Source: Basidiobolus meristosporus CBS 931.73 (lineage: Eukaryota > Basidiobolomycota > Basidiobolomycetes > Basidiobolales > Basidiobolaceae). From it: a stretch of DNA of 29,052 nt. Within the stretch, counting starts at the first letter, position 1, and every line of letters begins with the position of its first letter. Shown piece after piece: positions 19,601-27,509 of this stretch. Under the pieces are notes generated by a model. That model worked only from the letters and a program-made list of their open reading frames with translations. It searched no databases and was not told the origin of the DNA. A program made the translations under genes and the position numbers. The DNA lies in the NCBI GenBank assembly GCA_002104905.1, contig MCFE01000875.1, positions 1-29,052 of the forward strand, given 5' to 3'.

Positions 19601-20746
19601 TGTAAGTGATGGTCTAATCTTCTGTTCCACTGTCTTGTATTTTGTGCAAACCATAGCTGACTGCTCCTGTATACCTAATGAGCAGCTCCAACTGTTAGGG
19701 TGTATACTGTCAGGCTCCTCATCTTCTTCTATAACAAGATGTGTCTTCTGGCAAGCGGTATGTGTCCTCTTATTGTTGGGTGTTACCCCACAGAATGTTG
19801 ACTGTAGTCCTGGGTTGGATCCTTGTATAGTGTACCACACTGACCCATCAGAATAGTTGGTAGTTGTAGCCTTAGTACTGGTCTCCCATGGTCTGCCTAA
19901 CAGAAGGTCAAAGTTTGCCTTCTGGCAGATAAAGAGGGGAAGCCAGACCTTGATTCCTTGTACCTCAATAGGGAACTTGTGCACTACACCATAGAGTGGG
20001 CTAGACCCTGAGTTTGCATCAGTCATGTTCCATCCAATATCTCTATCAACAGGCAGTAGCTCCTTGCTTCTAAGTGTCTTCCAGAAGTCTAGCGGCATAA
20101 CACAAATCTCTGAACCACTGTCAATATGGCAGTCAACAGGGTCATCATGTATATACCCTTTCACCACAGCAGTTGCAACTGAGTAAAAGGTCTTATATTT
20201 GGTAGCGTTGTCATCCTTTTTGTGGTCTTCATGGTTTGTCTGGATTATATGGGTGTCCATATGTTCAACAGCTTGTCTTCTTGTTCTAAGCTGCTCATCA
20301 AAGGTCTTCCTAACAGACGGTGATACACTCATGATTTCTCCAACTGACAAAGTGAGGTTCTGCTTCAGTAGTTTCTCAGTAATCAATTGGGGGCTTGAGT
20401 AGCCTGCTATCTTTGAGGTCATCTGAAAGTGAGGTAATGGGTCTTGGGTAGGCAGTGTTCCAGGCCTCTTGTCAATAATAACCTCAGGCTCTTCAAATCG
20501 TGGTCTTCTAAGGATGGGTTTGACAGGTTCTTCAGGAAGGTGTCTCTTAGTAGCAAAGGTGTCTACTTCGTATTTTCTGTTGTCAGGGCTGTTTGGACTC
20601 ACTGTATGAGTCTCAATAGGGGCATCAACAGTAATCTTTCTAGTTGCTGAGTCAGACTTCTGGAAAAGGGCTCTCATTCCGCCTCTTTCGGAAATTAGTG
20701 GGAATCCTTTTTCCTTCCTTATCAGCAAGCATTCCATCAGCATCAA
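16685..20746 (-). CDS. pol: Element D pol: protease, reverse transcriptase, RNase H, integrase
   Basis: An uninterrupted frame of 1353 codons. The first codon given is a TTG, and the frame is open further upstream into gag, so it is expressed as part of gag-pol and not from its own start. Protease HIDSGSEICVMP has DSG at residues 209-211. RT begins near 455, with YSTYDLYSGYDQIP (Asp near 557), QGATNSVAQF (591-600) and a variant FVDD box (619-622) in place of YLDD. RNase H has TVDAS (783-787), KREL (825-828) and TDAK (851-854), and ends ADALSR. Integrase has His 1000 and 1007, CDIC (1037-1040), GIDLVH (Asp 1067), VADRGE (Asp 1125) and NGMVERGH (Glu 1160). No chromodomain is recognisable at the end. 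All catalytic residues are present, so the protein could be active. Confidence 0.93.
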   Translation of the reverse strand: MMLMECLLIRKEKGFPLISERGGMRALFQKSDSATRKITVDAPIETHTVSPNSPDNRKYEVDTFATKRHLPEEPVKPILRRPRFEEPEVIIDKRPGTLPTQDPLPHFQMTSKIAGYSSPQLITEKLLKQNLTLSVGEIMSVSPSVRKTFDEQLRTRRQAVEHMDTHIIQTNHEDHKKDDNATKYKTFYSVATAVVKGYIHDDPVDCHIDSGSEICVMPLDFWKTLRSKELLPVDRDIGWNMTDANSGSSPLYGVVHKFPIEVQGIKVWLPLFICQKANFDLLLGRPWETSTKATTTNYSDGSVWYTIQGSNPGLQSTFCGVTPNNKRTHTACQKTHLVIEEDEEPDSIHPNSWSCSLGIQEQSAMVCTKYKTVEQKIRPSLTPLTDGSRPADYIRPPEGTSEDIRLTPERLKQLIIGDGNLTPEEILLFEETLKRHDKVFSYNDKEMGLLKTSVEKPVKIHTVPHTPWSFKPYPLPRGLQADVHDLLKKKIEAGILEPCHGPYANRWFVTKKKNGKLRFIQDMQPANAVTIRDAAIPPSIDDFAESFSGHSIYSTYDLYSGYDQIPLDETSRDMFALQTPFGLLRMTRLSQGATNSVAQFQRCMVNVLYRFIPEKLAVFVDDIGIKGPKLRDTTEVMPGVRKFVYDHISDNDAILGAIEEAGLTISGEKSSFGVSEISIVGQKCNTFGRSPGDSKTQKICNWPTPTNLTQARGFVAACGFFRIWIPRFSEIAEPIYRLQRKNAPFSWGEEQEEAMQLLKEALVSPPVLRPLDYQNTECPPILTVDASPVGAGALLGQDDEDGNRYACRYESCLFSPREQRYSQIKRELLGVVKMLRKLKSQLYMTHFILETDAKPLIGMINKPDLPDDATNRWMAWLKMFDFEVRHIPGKTNVVADALSRKGPQLSEDMDPDFDDIIDAEIRQLHVKKPSNSTWNTIQDYLRTLEKPPGMSPHDFRKLRKKAHHFYIKDGLLFKRVKPGQTPRRVIVEPQEQLTIMSSLHEGRPGGHRGRDATYNVVSSRYYWEHMYHDVQHFVESCDICQRRSTKRYEEPLHPTYTPCLWQKVGIDLVHMPTAGTKKYLVVARDDLSGWVEAQALSNNKSHTIWRFILEDIICRFGCISQFVADRGEMTSNLIQELCSQYKIHIAFTTAYHPQANGMVERGHGPLVNSLVKSCNNMTLQWPTQLHLALWADRITTKRSTGLSPFKLLYGHDCILPIELDSASWNVLEWRTTMSTEELLTTRIKQLDHHELDITQAAAKLKETRLQNKEPFDKSHSLRPKPLLQGDPVLLYDSTLDKQWSCKFDNKWSGPYIVSKVIGNGSYYLSELDGTPLRAPVAGNRLKLFKHRNFAHHI

Positions 20747-21540
20747 ACTGTACTGTTCCTTCTCTAAGTAGCTGGCTAAGCTCTGAGCATTCTCAGTCTG
20801 GCATGCTGAGTAGAGTCACACCAAATGCAGTGTCTAGGCAAAGCTCTTTGGCCCTCAGTAGCTACCTCAGCTGAGCCGTTAACCTTGAGGGCTAGCTTTT
20901 GTAGCTGTTCAGCAAGTTGGTCAATTCTGTCGGTAGTGTAGGTCTGATTGTCAGCAACAGCACTCTTTAGCTCCTTGGTTGGCTGGTCTGGCAGATTAGA
21001 TGTCAGGAGTCTCATAAAGGTAGAAGTTTGCTTTGCCTCTAGGAGTACACGTTTCATCTCTGCAAAGCAAGGAATGCCAGACTTGTCATCCTTGGCTGCA
21101 TGTAGGTCAACTTTCCTTGCCAACTCCTGGGGAAGCCCTTGTGCAAGGTAAAGTGTCACGGTAAACTCAGTTATTGCCTGGGACTCTAGGAGTGGCTTGG
21201 TCATATCTTCATATTGTTGAATGAACTCTTCAATTGGTAGCTTGGAGAGTCCCATCCTCCCAAAGTGTCTGAGGTCTTCAATTCCATAGTATATCTGGGG
21301 TCTGCCATACTTGGTCTGTAGGTAGGTCTTCATTAAGGTCCAGTCAGTCAGAATGTCTCCTTGTCTGAGAAGCTTGGTAGTAATATCATCAGTGCAGTAG
21401 TAGGGGAAGTCTTCAGCCATTTCTTGTTCAGATAGGCTGCACATCTTGCAGAGCTTCTCCCATTTGAATATGAAGCTCTCCACATTCTTTCCATCAAACT
21501 GTGGGGCTCCATGTGAGAGTGGTAACGGCATAGAGTTCAT
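20747..21540 (-). pseudogene. gag: Element D gag, frameshifted inside the zinc knuckle
   Basis: ATG at 21540 opens MNSMPLPLSHGAPQFDGKN, the same start as in element E. The frame runs 254 codons to 20776. The capsid part includes GDILTDWTLMKTYL and LYLAQGLPQELARKV, then a coiled-coil-like DRIDQLAEQLQKLALKV. The knuckle starts CIWCDSTQHA, but its last Cys is lost because the frame then reads RLRMLRA and stops. In the +1 frame the expected EC-SEL-SQLL follows, and further on the pol frame takes over. Comparison with A and E indicates two single-base insertions, near 20791-20800 and near 20681-20691. Pol is thus two shifts away from gag, though a single -1 ribosomal shift in the overlap would also join them. 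Confidence 0.75.
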
Positions 21541-21659
21541 TTTGGGTAGGTAGGTTGGTGTTGTAGTCTTGATAATATTGGTAGTCTTATTTCAATAAAT
21601 GGGTAACAGCTCAAATCTTCAGGTAAATCTTGTTGGGTCCTAGGGAGCTTGTATGAACC

Positions 21660-21676
21660 CCCCACATTGGGTGCCA
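21660..21676 (-). other. Primer-binding site of element D
   Basis: On the minus strand this reads TGGCACCCAATGTGGGG, 4 bases from the 5' LTR end, and is identical to that of element A. Confidence 0.65.
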
Positions 21677-22239
21677 AATATGTGGTGGTGTATAAGTCCA
21701 AAGGGCAAAATACGGCCAACACTTCTCAAATGTGAATGTGTGTGGGGTGTTCACTGGGTGCAATAACCTCTGGCAAAAGCTTGCTAGGAATACTGGGTCT
21801 TTTATCTAATCTAATGTGATGGGGGATAAAGCCTCAAGCTTGTCAAGGGAAAACTATTGAACTACAATCCCCAACTTAGTTGGCATCTTAACAAAAGTTT
21901 ATAATGGCTTTGACGTCCTTTGAGATGACAATGTACTAAAGCTTCCAAAGTCAAAACAACTGTAAACTCCACCAACAGGGACTTGATAAGAATGCAGCTT
22001 TGACCAATAGTTACAAAGACTGAAAAGTATCTTTGCCTGTACAAGAACAAACTTGGGAAAACAAACAAATATAATAAAATATACCTACTCTGAGTATTCC
22101 TCACAAGTAGTGCCTCCAAGGTCAGTTGGCTGTCAGCGTCGGTTTCCTGGGAGTATTGTCAGGTCTGAGTCAGAAAATAGTGGTAATAGGTAGCGGTGAT
22201 CTCACTAATCAATAAGTTGGAATATTGGAAGAGGGATGA

Positions 22240-22269
22240 TTTATTTTAAGGGATAGCCTCCCTTATATA
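22240..22269 (-). promoter_or_regulatory. TATA box and poly(A) signal in the D 5' LTR
   Basis: TATATAAG at 22262-22269 and AATAAA at 22240-22245, read on the minus strand. The spacing is like that in LTRs A and B. This is the one LTR here that could still drive a nearly complete element. Confidence 0.5.
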
Positions 22270-22495
22270 CTTTTTTTTGCTGCTCAAATTCTTGCTAGAA
22301 AATACTTTCCGGAAGTTTCCAGAAGGTAGTAGACAACCAATCATGTCTTTGTGTACTAAAAATAGCGCAAATTCTTGGCGGATTGTTCCATGAGACATAG
22401 TAGCACCTAGCCAATCAGGTAGTGGTAATATGAAACCTCTGTGTCATGTGGTTGCCTCTTATGGTAGTGAGATGGGGGGTTATGAAACCAAGATG

Positions 22496-22505
22496 GTCAC
22501 GTGAC
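22496..22505. promoter_or_regulatory. Palindromic E-box GTCACGTGAC in LTR D
   Basis: A perfect 10-bp palindrome around CACGTG, identical at 16379-16388 in the other LTR. It matches the RTCACRTG core recognised by Cbf1-type bHLH proteins. Function is inferred. Confidence 0.4.
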
Positions 22506-22762
22506 ATGGGCACTGTTGGGGTACTTGCCTTATAAGGTAACTATCTTATCTTGGCATCTTGGCAAGGAATAAGAATAGCTTGTGCAATGGGTTAATAGTG
22601 ACAAATAGTTTGTCAGGTTGCATAGTAATAATCACATAGACAAAAATAGGAAATATTGCAAATTTGGGATGATAATAATATAGGCGGGGTAATCCTTTTT
22701 AGGGAAGTGAACGCATAAGAATGAGCACATCTGCCTGTGGGTGTCACTGTGACCCCACTACA

Positions 22763-22987
22763 GCGGTGTTGTATAAGTCCAAACTGAGCTATAAGAGCTA
22801 CTAGGAGATAAACTTGGGCAACTTAAGTCTGAACTTGCAAAAGATGAATATATAACAGAGAGTATTTTTGTGTCATGTGAACTATATAGATTCAAGACAA
22901 AAAAAGATGTAGTAGAAGCCCATGCAAAAGGTATGCACAAAGATAAACAAAAGCTGTATAGCAATGTTGTTGAACTACTCTCCCAAC
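22763..22987 (+). other. Orphan segment with an open frame, origin unknown
   Basis: The first 22 bases (GCGGTGTTGTATAAGTCCAAA) resemble the plus-strand start of LTR D. The sequence then diverges. From 22795 a plus-strand frame stays open to about 22987, giving a charged peptide containing KLGQLKSELAKDEYITES, FVSCELYRFKTKKDVVEA and HKDKQKLYSNVVELLSQ, with no start codon near its beginning. It does not resemble gag or pol. It may be a captured exon or part of another repeat. It ends where E pol homology begins. Confidence 0.35.
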
Positions 22988-23500
22988 TGCAGTTGCAACT
23001 GAGTAACAGGTCTTATACCTAGTACCCTCATCATCCTTTTGGTGGTGTTAGTGGCTTGTTGGAATTATATGAGTATCCATGTACTCAATGGCTTGTTGTC
23101 TTGTTCTAAGCTGCTCATTAAAGGTCTTCCTAATAGATGGGGATACACTCATGATCTCTCCAACCAGCAAAGTGAGGTTTTGTTTCAACCACTTCTCAAT
23201 GATCAGATGAGGGCTTGAGTAGCTTGCAATCTTTGAGGTCATCTGAAAGTGAGGTAATGGTTCTTGGGTGGTCAGCATACTGGGCCTCATGTCAATGGCA
23301 ACTTCAGGCTCTTCAGATTGTGGTATTATGAGGATGTGTTTGACAGCTTCTTCAAGAAGGTGTCTTTTGGCAGCAAAGGCATCAACTTCATATTGTCTGT
23401 TGTCAGGACTGCTTGAGCTCACTGTAAGACTCCCAATAGGGGCATCAACTGTAATCTTTCTGGTTGCTGAGTTGGAAATCTGGCAAAGGGCTCTCATACC
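22988..23500 (-). pseudogene. Element E pol N-terminal remnant
   Basis: Open at 23048-23497 with GGMRALCQISNSATRKIT, matching D GGMRALFQKSDSATRKIT, and MSVSPSIRKTFNEQLR, matching MSVSPSVRKTFDEQLR. It ends before the protease DSG. A TGA near 23500 separates it from gag in the same frame (NFQ-stop-GGMRA), so in this copy gag and pol are collinear without a frameshift. Confidence 0.8.
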
Positions 23501-24352
23501 TCCTCATTGGAAATTGGTGGGGATCCTTCTTCCTTCCATGTCGGCAAGCATTCCATCAGCATCCAACTGTACAGTTTCTTCTTTGAGCTGTTGACTAAGC
23601 TTAGAGTATTCTCTTTGGGCATGCTGAGTGGAATTACACCTGATGCAGTGTCTGGGCCAAGGTTTTTGGCTCTCAGTAGTTATTTCAACTGAGCCATCAA
23701 TCTTGAGGGCTAGCTTTTGCGGCTGTTTGGCAAGTAGGTGATTCTTTTGGTAGTATAGGTTTGTTTGTCAGCAACAGCACTCCTTCACTCCTTGCTCAGC
23801 TGGTCTGGCAGATTAGACTTCCGGAGTCTCATAAAGATGGACATCTGTTTTGCTTCTAGGAGAACATGTCTCATCTCTGCAAAGCATGGAATGCTGGGCT
23901 TGTCACCCTTGGCTGCATGTATGTCCACTTTTTTTGTCATGTCTTGGGGAAGTCCTTGTGCAAGGTAAAGTGCCATGGTAAACTCAGTAATAGCTTGGGA
24001 ATCTAGGAGTGGCTTGGCCATGTCTTCATACTGCCAAATGAACTCTACATGTGGTTGCTTGGAAAGTCCAGTTCTTCTAAAGTGGCTCAGATCTTCAATT
24101 CCATAGCTTATTGGGGGTCTACCATACTTGGCTTGTAGGTAGATCTTCATTAAGGCCCAGTCAGTGAGTATTTTCCCTGTCTGAGAAGCTTGGTGGTATC
24201 TTTAGTGCAGTGGTAGGGAATTCTTCAACCATTTCTTGTTCAGAGAGGCTGCACATCTTGCAGAGCTTCTCCCACTCAAATAAGAAGCTTTCCACATTCT
24301 TCCCATCAAACTCTGGGGCTCTGTGTGAGTGTGGTAATGGCACAGAATTCAT
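23501..24352 (-). pseudogene. Element E gag
   Basis: ATG at 24352 (MNSVPLPHSH) is followed by KNVESFLFEWEKLCKMCS as in D. A frameshift near 24190-24215 joins to the segment open at 23785-24150 (YGIEDLSHFRRTGLSKQP, then LYLAQGLPQDMTKKV). The knuckle region near 23630 retains NSTQHAQREYS, with Tyr for the last Cys. Dead. Confidence 0.8.
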
Positions 24353-24469
24353 TCTGTGTAGGTAGGTTGGTGTTGTAATCTTGATAATATTGGTAATCTC
24401 CTTACAATAAGTGTGTAATGGCTCAAATCTTGGGGTAAATCTTGTTGGGTCCTAAGGAGCTTGTATGGG

Positions 24470-24488
24470 CCCCACATGTTGGGTGCTA
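24470..24488 (-). other. Decayed PBS of element E
   Basis: CCCCACATGTTGGGTGCTA on the plus strand is the D PBS with two extra bases and one substitution. Confidence 0.5.
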
Positions 24489-24492
24489 AATA

Positions 24493-25600
24493 TGTGGTAG
24501 AGTATAGTGTAAAGGAGAAATATCTCATATGTTGTAGAGTATAAGTGTAAAGGAGAAATATCTCCAACACTTCTCAAGAGTTTTGTGTGTGGGGTGTTCA
24601 CTTGGTGCAATAACCTCTGGCAAAAGCTTGCCAGGAATACTTTGGTTCTGTCTCTAATCTAATGTGATGGGGAATAAAGCTACAAGCTTGTCAAGGGAAA
24701 ACTATTGAGCTACAATCTCCATGTTAGTTGGCATCTTAACAAAAGTATTAGCTGGGTTCAGTATCCTTTGAGATGACAGTGTACTAAAGCTTTCAAAGTC
24801 AAAACAGCTGTAAACTCCTCCAGCAGGGACTTTATTAGAATGCAGCTGTAGTCAATAGTTACAAAGACAGAAAAGTATCTTTGCCTGTGCAAGAACAAAC
24901 TCAAGAAAGAATCAAATACAACAAAACATACCTAATCTGAGTATTCCTCACAAGTAGTGCTTCTATGGTCAGTTGGCTGTCAGTGCAGCTTCCTGGGAGT
25001 GTCCTGTAGTCTGGAATTGGAAGTTCAGGTAGCAGTAGGTAGCAGTGATCACACCAATCAACAAGTTAGTATACTAATAATAGGGATGATAATTTATTGT
25101 GGAGGGATTGCCTCCCTTATATACTTTTCTCACTGGTTAGGTGATTACTAATCAAGGTATTCCAGAAGGTTCCAGTGGTCAAATAGAAATATTATTGACA
25201 TCCAAATGAGCTAAGAATGCTCTAAGTAGGTGCCAGAAGGTTCTAAGAGGCACAGCCCCCCAACCAATCAGGGATCAATATATTGGAGCCTGTGTAACAT
25301 AGGAATACCATATATGGTATCAAAATGGTAAGGATAGTGACACAGCTTGATCATGTGTTACAGGTACTGGTTTGGATACCTGCCTAACATAGAAGCACTT
25401 ACATCCAGTAATCTAACTTAAAGTGAGGGACAACTTATGCAATAAGGTAAGCAGGTGTGATAGTCAGCCAGCTTATGGGATAATACTGATCAAGTAAGAC
25501 AAATGGGATAAAACTAATATAAGGGTAGTAGAAAAATAGGGAAGTAGAAACTATGGGAATGAGCACATCTGTCAGTGGATGTCACTGTGACCCCGCTTCA
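24493..25600 (-). repeat. 5' LTR of element E (1108 bp)
   Basis: On the plus strand it starts TGTGGTAGAG and ends CCCCGCTTCA. It aligns with LTR D in blocks (TCAAGGGAAAACTATTGA, CACATCTG near the end, GTCACTGTGAC at 25581-25591). It also contains a CArG palindrome CCATATATGG at 25308-25317, as in LTR A but not in LTR D. Confidence 0.85.
24498..24565. repeat. Short tandem duplication at the edge of LTR E
   Basis: A unit of about 35 bp, TAGAGTATA...GTGTAAAGGAGAAATATCTC, occurs twice in direct tandem (about 24498-24531 and 24534-24565). It is absent from LTR D. Confidence 0.75.
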
Positions 25601-25770
25601 ATGTCCTCAACTCATCTGTTAAGCTGTTCCATTGATTAGTCATCTGAGATCTATCCAACTACTTAGCAGTTTCCAAGACATCAGCTGATTATTGAAGCAA
25701 TTTCTCATTTATCTTATGCACCTATGAACACCCCAACATATTCAATGAGTCCAGTCACTTGGTGCTTACT
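25601..25770 (-). repeat. Repeat R, copy 1 (interrupted by E)
   Basis: It starts exactly at the right end of E and matches 28881-29052 over its length (about 85% by eye). On the minus strand both copies keep coding-like stretches (HKINEKLLQ, then SADVLETAK, LDRSQMTN here). The R2 copy has further sequence on the side where E sits, so E probably integrated into copy 1. Confidence 0.6.
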
Positions 25771-26139
25771 AATTCAACTTGATCAGAAAAGTATTGATAA
25801 AGTTTACTGAACCTTTTGGTTTAGTGAGTGTCTCAACGAAAACAAGATTGTGCCTCAGCAAAATTAAGAATTCAACAACTCTGGTTTAGTTTCCATCCAA
25901 GTCTAGTATATCTAGCACTCCCAAGAAACCAAGCCTAGCCTACATAGCTAACCAAATCTGTTGCCTTTATAGCCCAGCTTGGCTATATACAAGACTATTA
26001 TTAGACCAGAGCTTCTCTGGTAATATTTCTGTCACTCTTGACAATTGTAAGATTTTACGCTTAGTTGCTACTTAGGCACAGTTAACTCATTCAAGAGTTT
26101 ATTACACTTTTATCTTGGAAACAACAAAGTGACCTTCTG
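25771..26139. other. No recognisable feature
   Basis: AT-rich sequence without a sustained open frame. It may continue the minus-strand repeat R upstream, but the second copy leaves the window here, so this cannot be compared. Confidence 0.4.
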
Positions 26140-27265
26140 AAGCCATTTCAACCAGGAGTACACTGGAAGCATTGGGAATCATATGTAGACCTTATAAGAA
26201 TATTTATCCAGAAGCAGATCACCAATACCAACTTGACACATCCAGAGCTTTTGAGTAAGGAGTCTGTGATGTGATTTTAGTGGCAATACCTCAAATATAA
26301 AGCTGAATGCAGAGATCTCTGCTGCTACTATATCCATTCTCTATTCTATCTTGCTAGGTGTGTAGAGAATACTGGCCATTGCTTCATCTTTTGAGAGTTT
26401 CCTATGGAGCAGATGTGTGGGGAGATCAGTAGACAAGTCAAGTTGCAGGTACTACCATATCCCAATCTCATCACAAAGATACATGGAATTCATTAAGGAA
26501 GACTTAGAAAATACTGAGGAGATATATGCACATGGCAACACCTATACCATGGCAATAAGAAGCTAAGCAGCCGCAATGCCTGGGTAATCAGTTAAGTAAT
26601 GCAAAGTTGAGCTAGCAGCAACTGGCAACTAATTTACATTAGAAACACTCTACCAAAGTATGCAGGGTTTCTCTTGGTTGCAAGCCAGTTTCTACATCAT
26701 TGAATATGAAATTTACACAAACAAGTGGCAGAGCGCACCTTTAAGGGGGACTAGAATCTGGCAGGGAGAAGGAATATATTGGCTCAATTCCAAAAAGCTC
26801 TTTTTGGATATTTGGGAGGAATTCATGGCATCAGTGACAGTAACCAGGCATATGTTTGCAAGATGCATATGTTACCAGCAATACAAGGTCTATGGTAACT
26901 TTTGAAGTACCATATTGAGCAGATACATAGGTAAGGTGATAGAAGTGTGCTAGTTGTAACAGGTGTGCATGTTTGTAGAGGTTAATAAGCAGGAGGCCAT
27001 AGTTTATTTTTTGATTTGAGCTATTTGTGGCATACCCAAGGTAGTGGTGGGTAGGCAAATAAACAGGGGTGATTATACAATGGAATATATTAATTGCATA
27101 TGGGGAGATACATAATAGTAAATTGGTATGGTAGCATTATACAGAGCTAGCTGTAGGCCACCATACTGCTGTAATAATATCATCAGAGGCTTGCAATGAG
27201 GCCATCAAGATACTATCAAGTTTTTTGCCATATATGGCAATGGGATGTACTAGCTGGTTAGATCC
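26140..27265 (+). pseudogene. Decayed Tnp2/CACTA-like DNA transposase C-terminus, copy 1
   Basis: In the plus frame from about 26147 the peptide reads HWKHWESYVDLIRIFIQ, then WQYLKYKAECRDLCCYYIHS, LARCVENTGHCFIF and EFPMEQMCGEISRQVKLQ. The layout (W..W...V.L...LQ, then IH.L..LA..V...G, then FPMEQ.CG) is what I recall of the C-terminal region of Tnp2-type transposases abundant in basidiomycetes (FPMER.CG there). Stops and frame breaks occur throughout. The 3' part (from about 26880) is non-coding-looking but is also shared with copy 2. Assignment is by motif memory only. Confidence 0.55.
27228..27237. promoter_or_regulatory. CArG box in a 16-bp palindrome
   Basis: TTGCCATATATGGCAA (27225-27240) is a perfect palindrome. 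The equivalent place in copy 2 (near 28640) reads TTTCCATATATTTTAA, so the motif is not kept there. Confidence 0.3.
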
Positions 27266-27509
27266 ACTCAAATAGCTATAAAGTGCAGTAAGACTGCAAT
27301 AATGCTATGCCACCCTTGGCCAAATACCACCCAAACACCATAGTGTATTTGAGCATTGGTTGGCAGTAAAATTGGCCAAACACTGTTGTGATCCCATCTT
27401 AAGACTACATAGAGTGTCATGCATTCTAAGCTACTAGTATAAGTAGTATTCAACAATGACAATGCAAGTACTGGATGCACTGGATATGTATTTGGACAAG
27501 TGGCCTTTA
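27266..27509. other. Spacer between the two transposase-like copies
   Basis: 244 bp with nothing recognisable on either strand. Confidence 0.4.

Larger units (their letters stand above)
15568..22762 (-). mobile_element. Element D: near-intact Ty3/gypsy retrotransposon
   Basis: A 7195-bp element with 1078/1082-bp LTRs, about 98.7% identical by eye. It has a PBS, gag, a single large pol frame and a polypurine tract. It is the youngest element and the only one with all pol catalytic residues. Flanks ACGG (15564-15567) and GCGG (22763-22766) may be a one-mismatch duplication, but the exact LTR ends are ambiguous by a base or two. Gag and protease are related to element A, and E is a truncated close relative in the same orientation. 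Its copies are the likely source of trans-acting proteins for A and E, if any are still expressed. Confidence 0.92.
21681..22762 (-). repeat. 5' LTR of element D (1082 bp)
   Basis: The promoter-bearing copy. On the minus strand a TATA box TATATAAG (22262-22269) is followed by AATAAA (22240-22245). The E-box GTCACGTGAC is at 22496-22505, and GTCACTGTGAC at 22743-22753 lies near the U3 end. Confidence 0.93.
22988..25600 (-). mobile_element. Element E: 3'-truncated relative of element D
   Basis: From right to left it has a 5' LTR (24493-25600), a decayed PBS, gag (24352 to about 23500) and the start of pol to the point equal to D residue about 195, just before the protease active site. RT, RNase H, integrase and the 3' LTR are absent. 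The nucleotide sequence aligns with D at 20168-22762, but the LTR is clearly diverged. Confidence 0.88.

Noticed and set aside
17530-20402. Plus-strand frames opposite element D pol
   Set aside because: Shadows of the 1353-codon frame on the minus strand.
20700-20715. A5 run (GGAAAAAGG on the minus strand) as a ribosomal slippery site in D
   Set aside because: It lies downstream of the gag stop at 20776, so ribosomes in the gag frame would not reach it.
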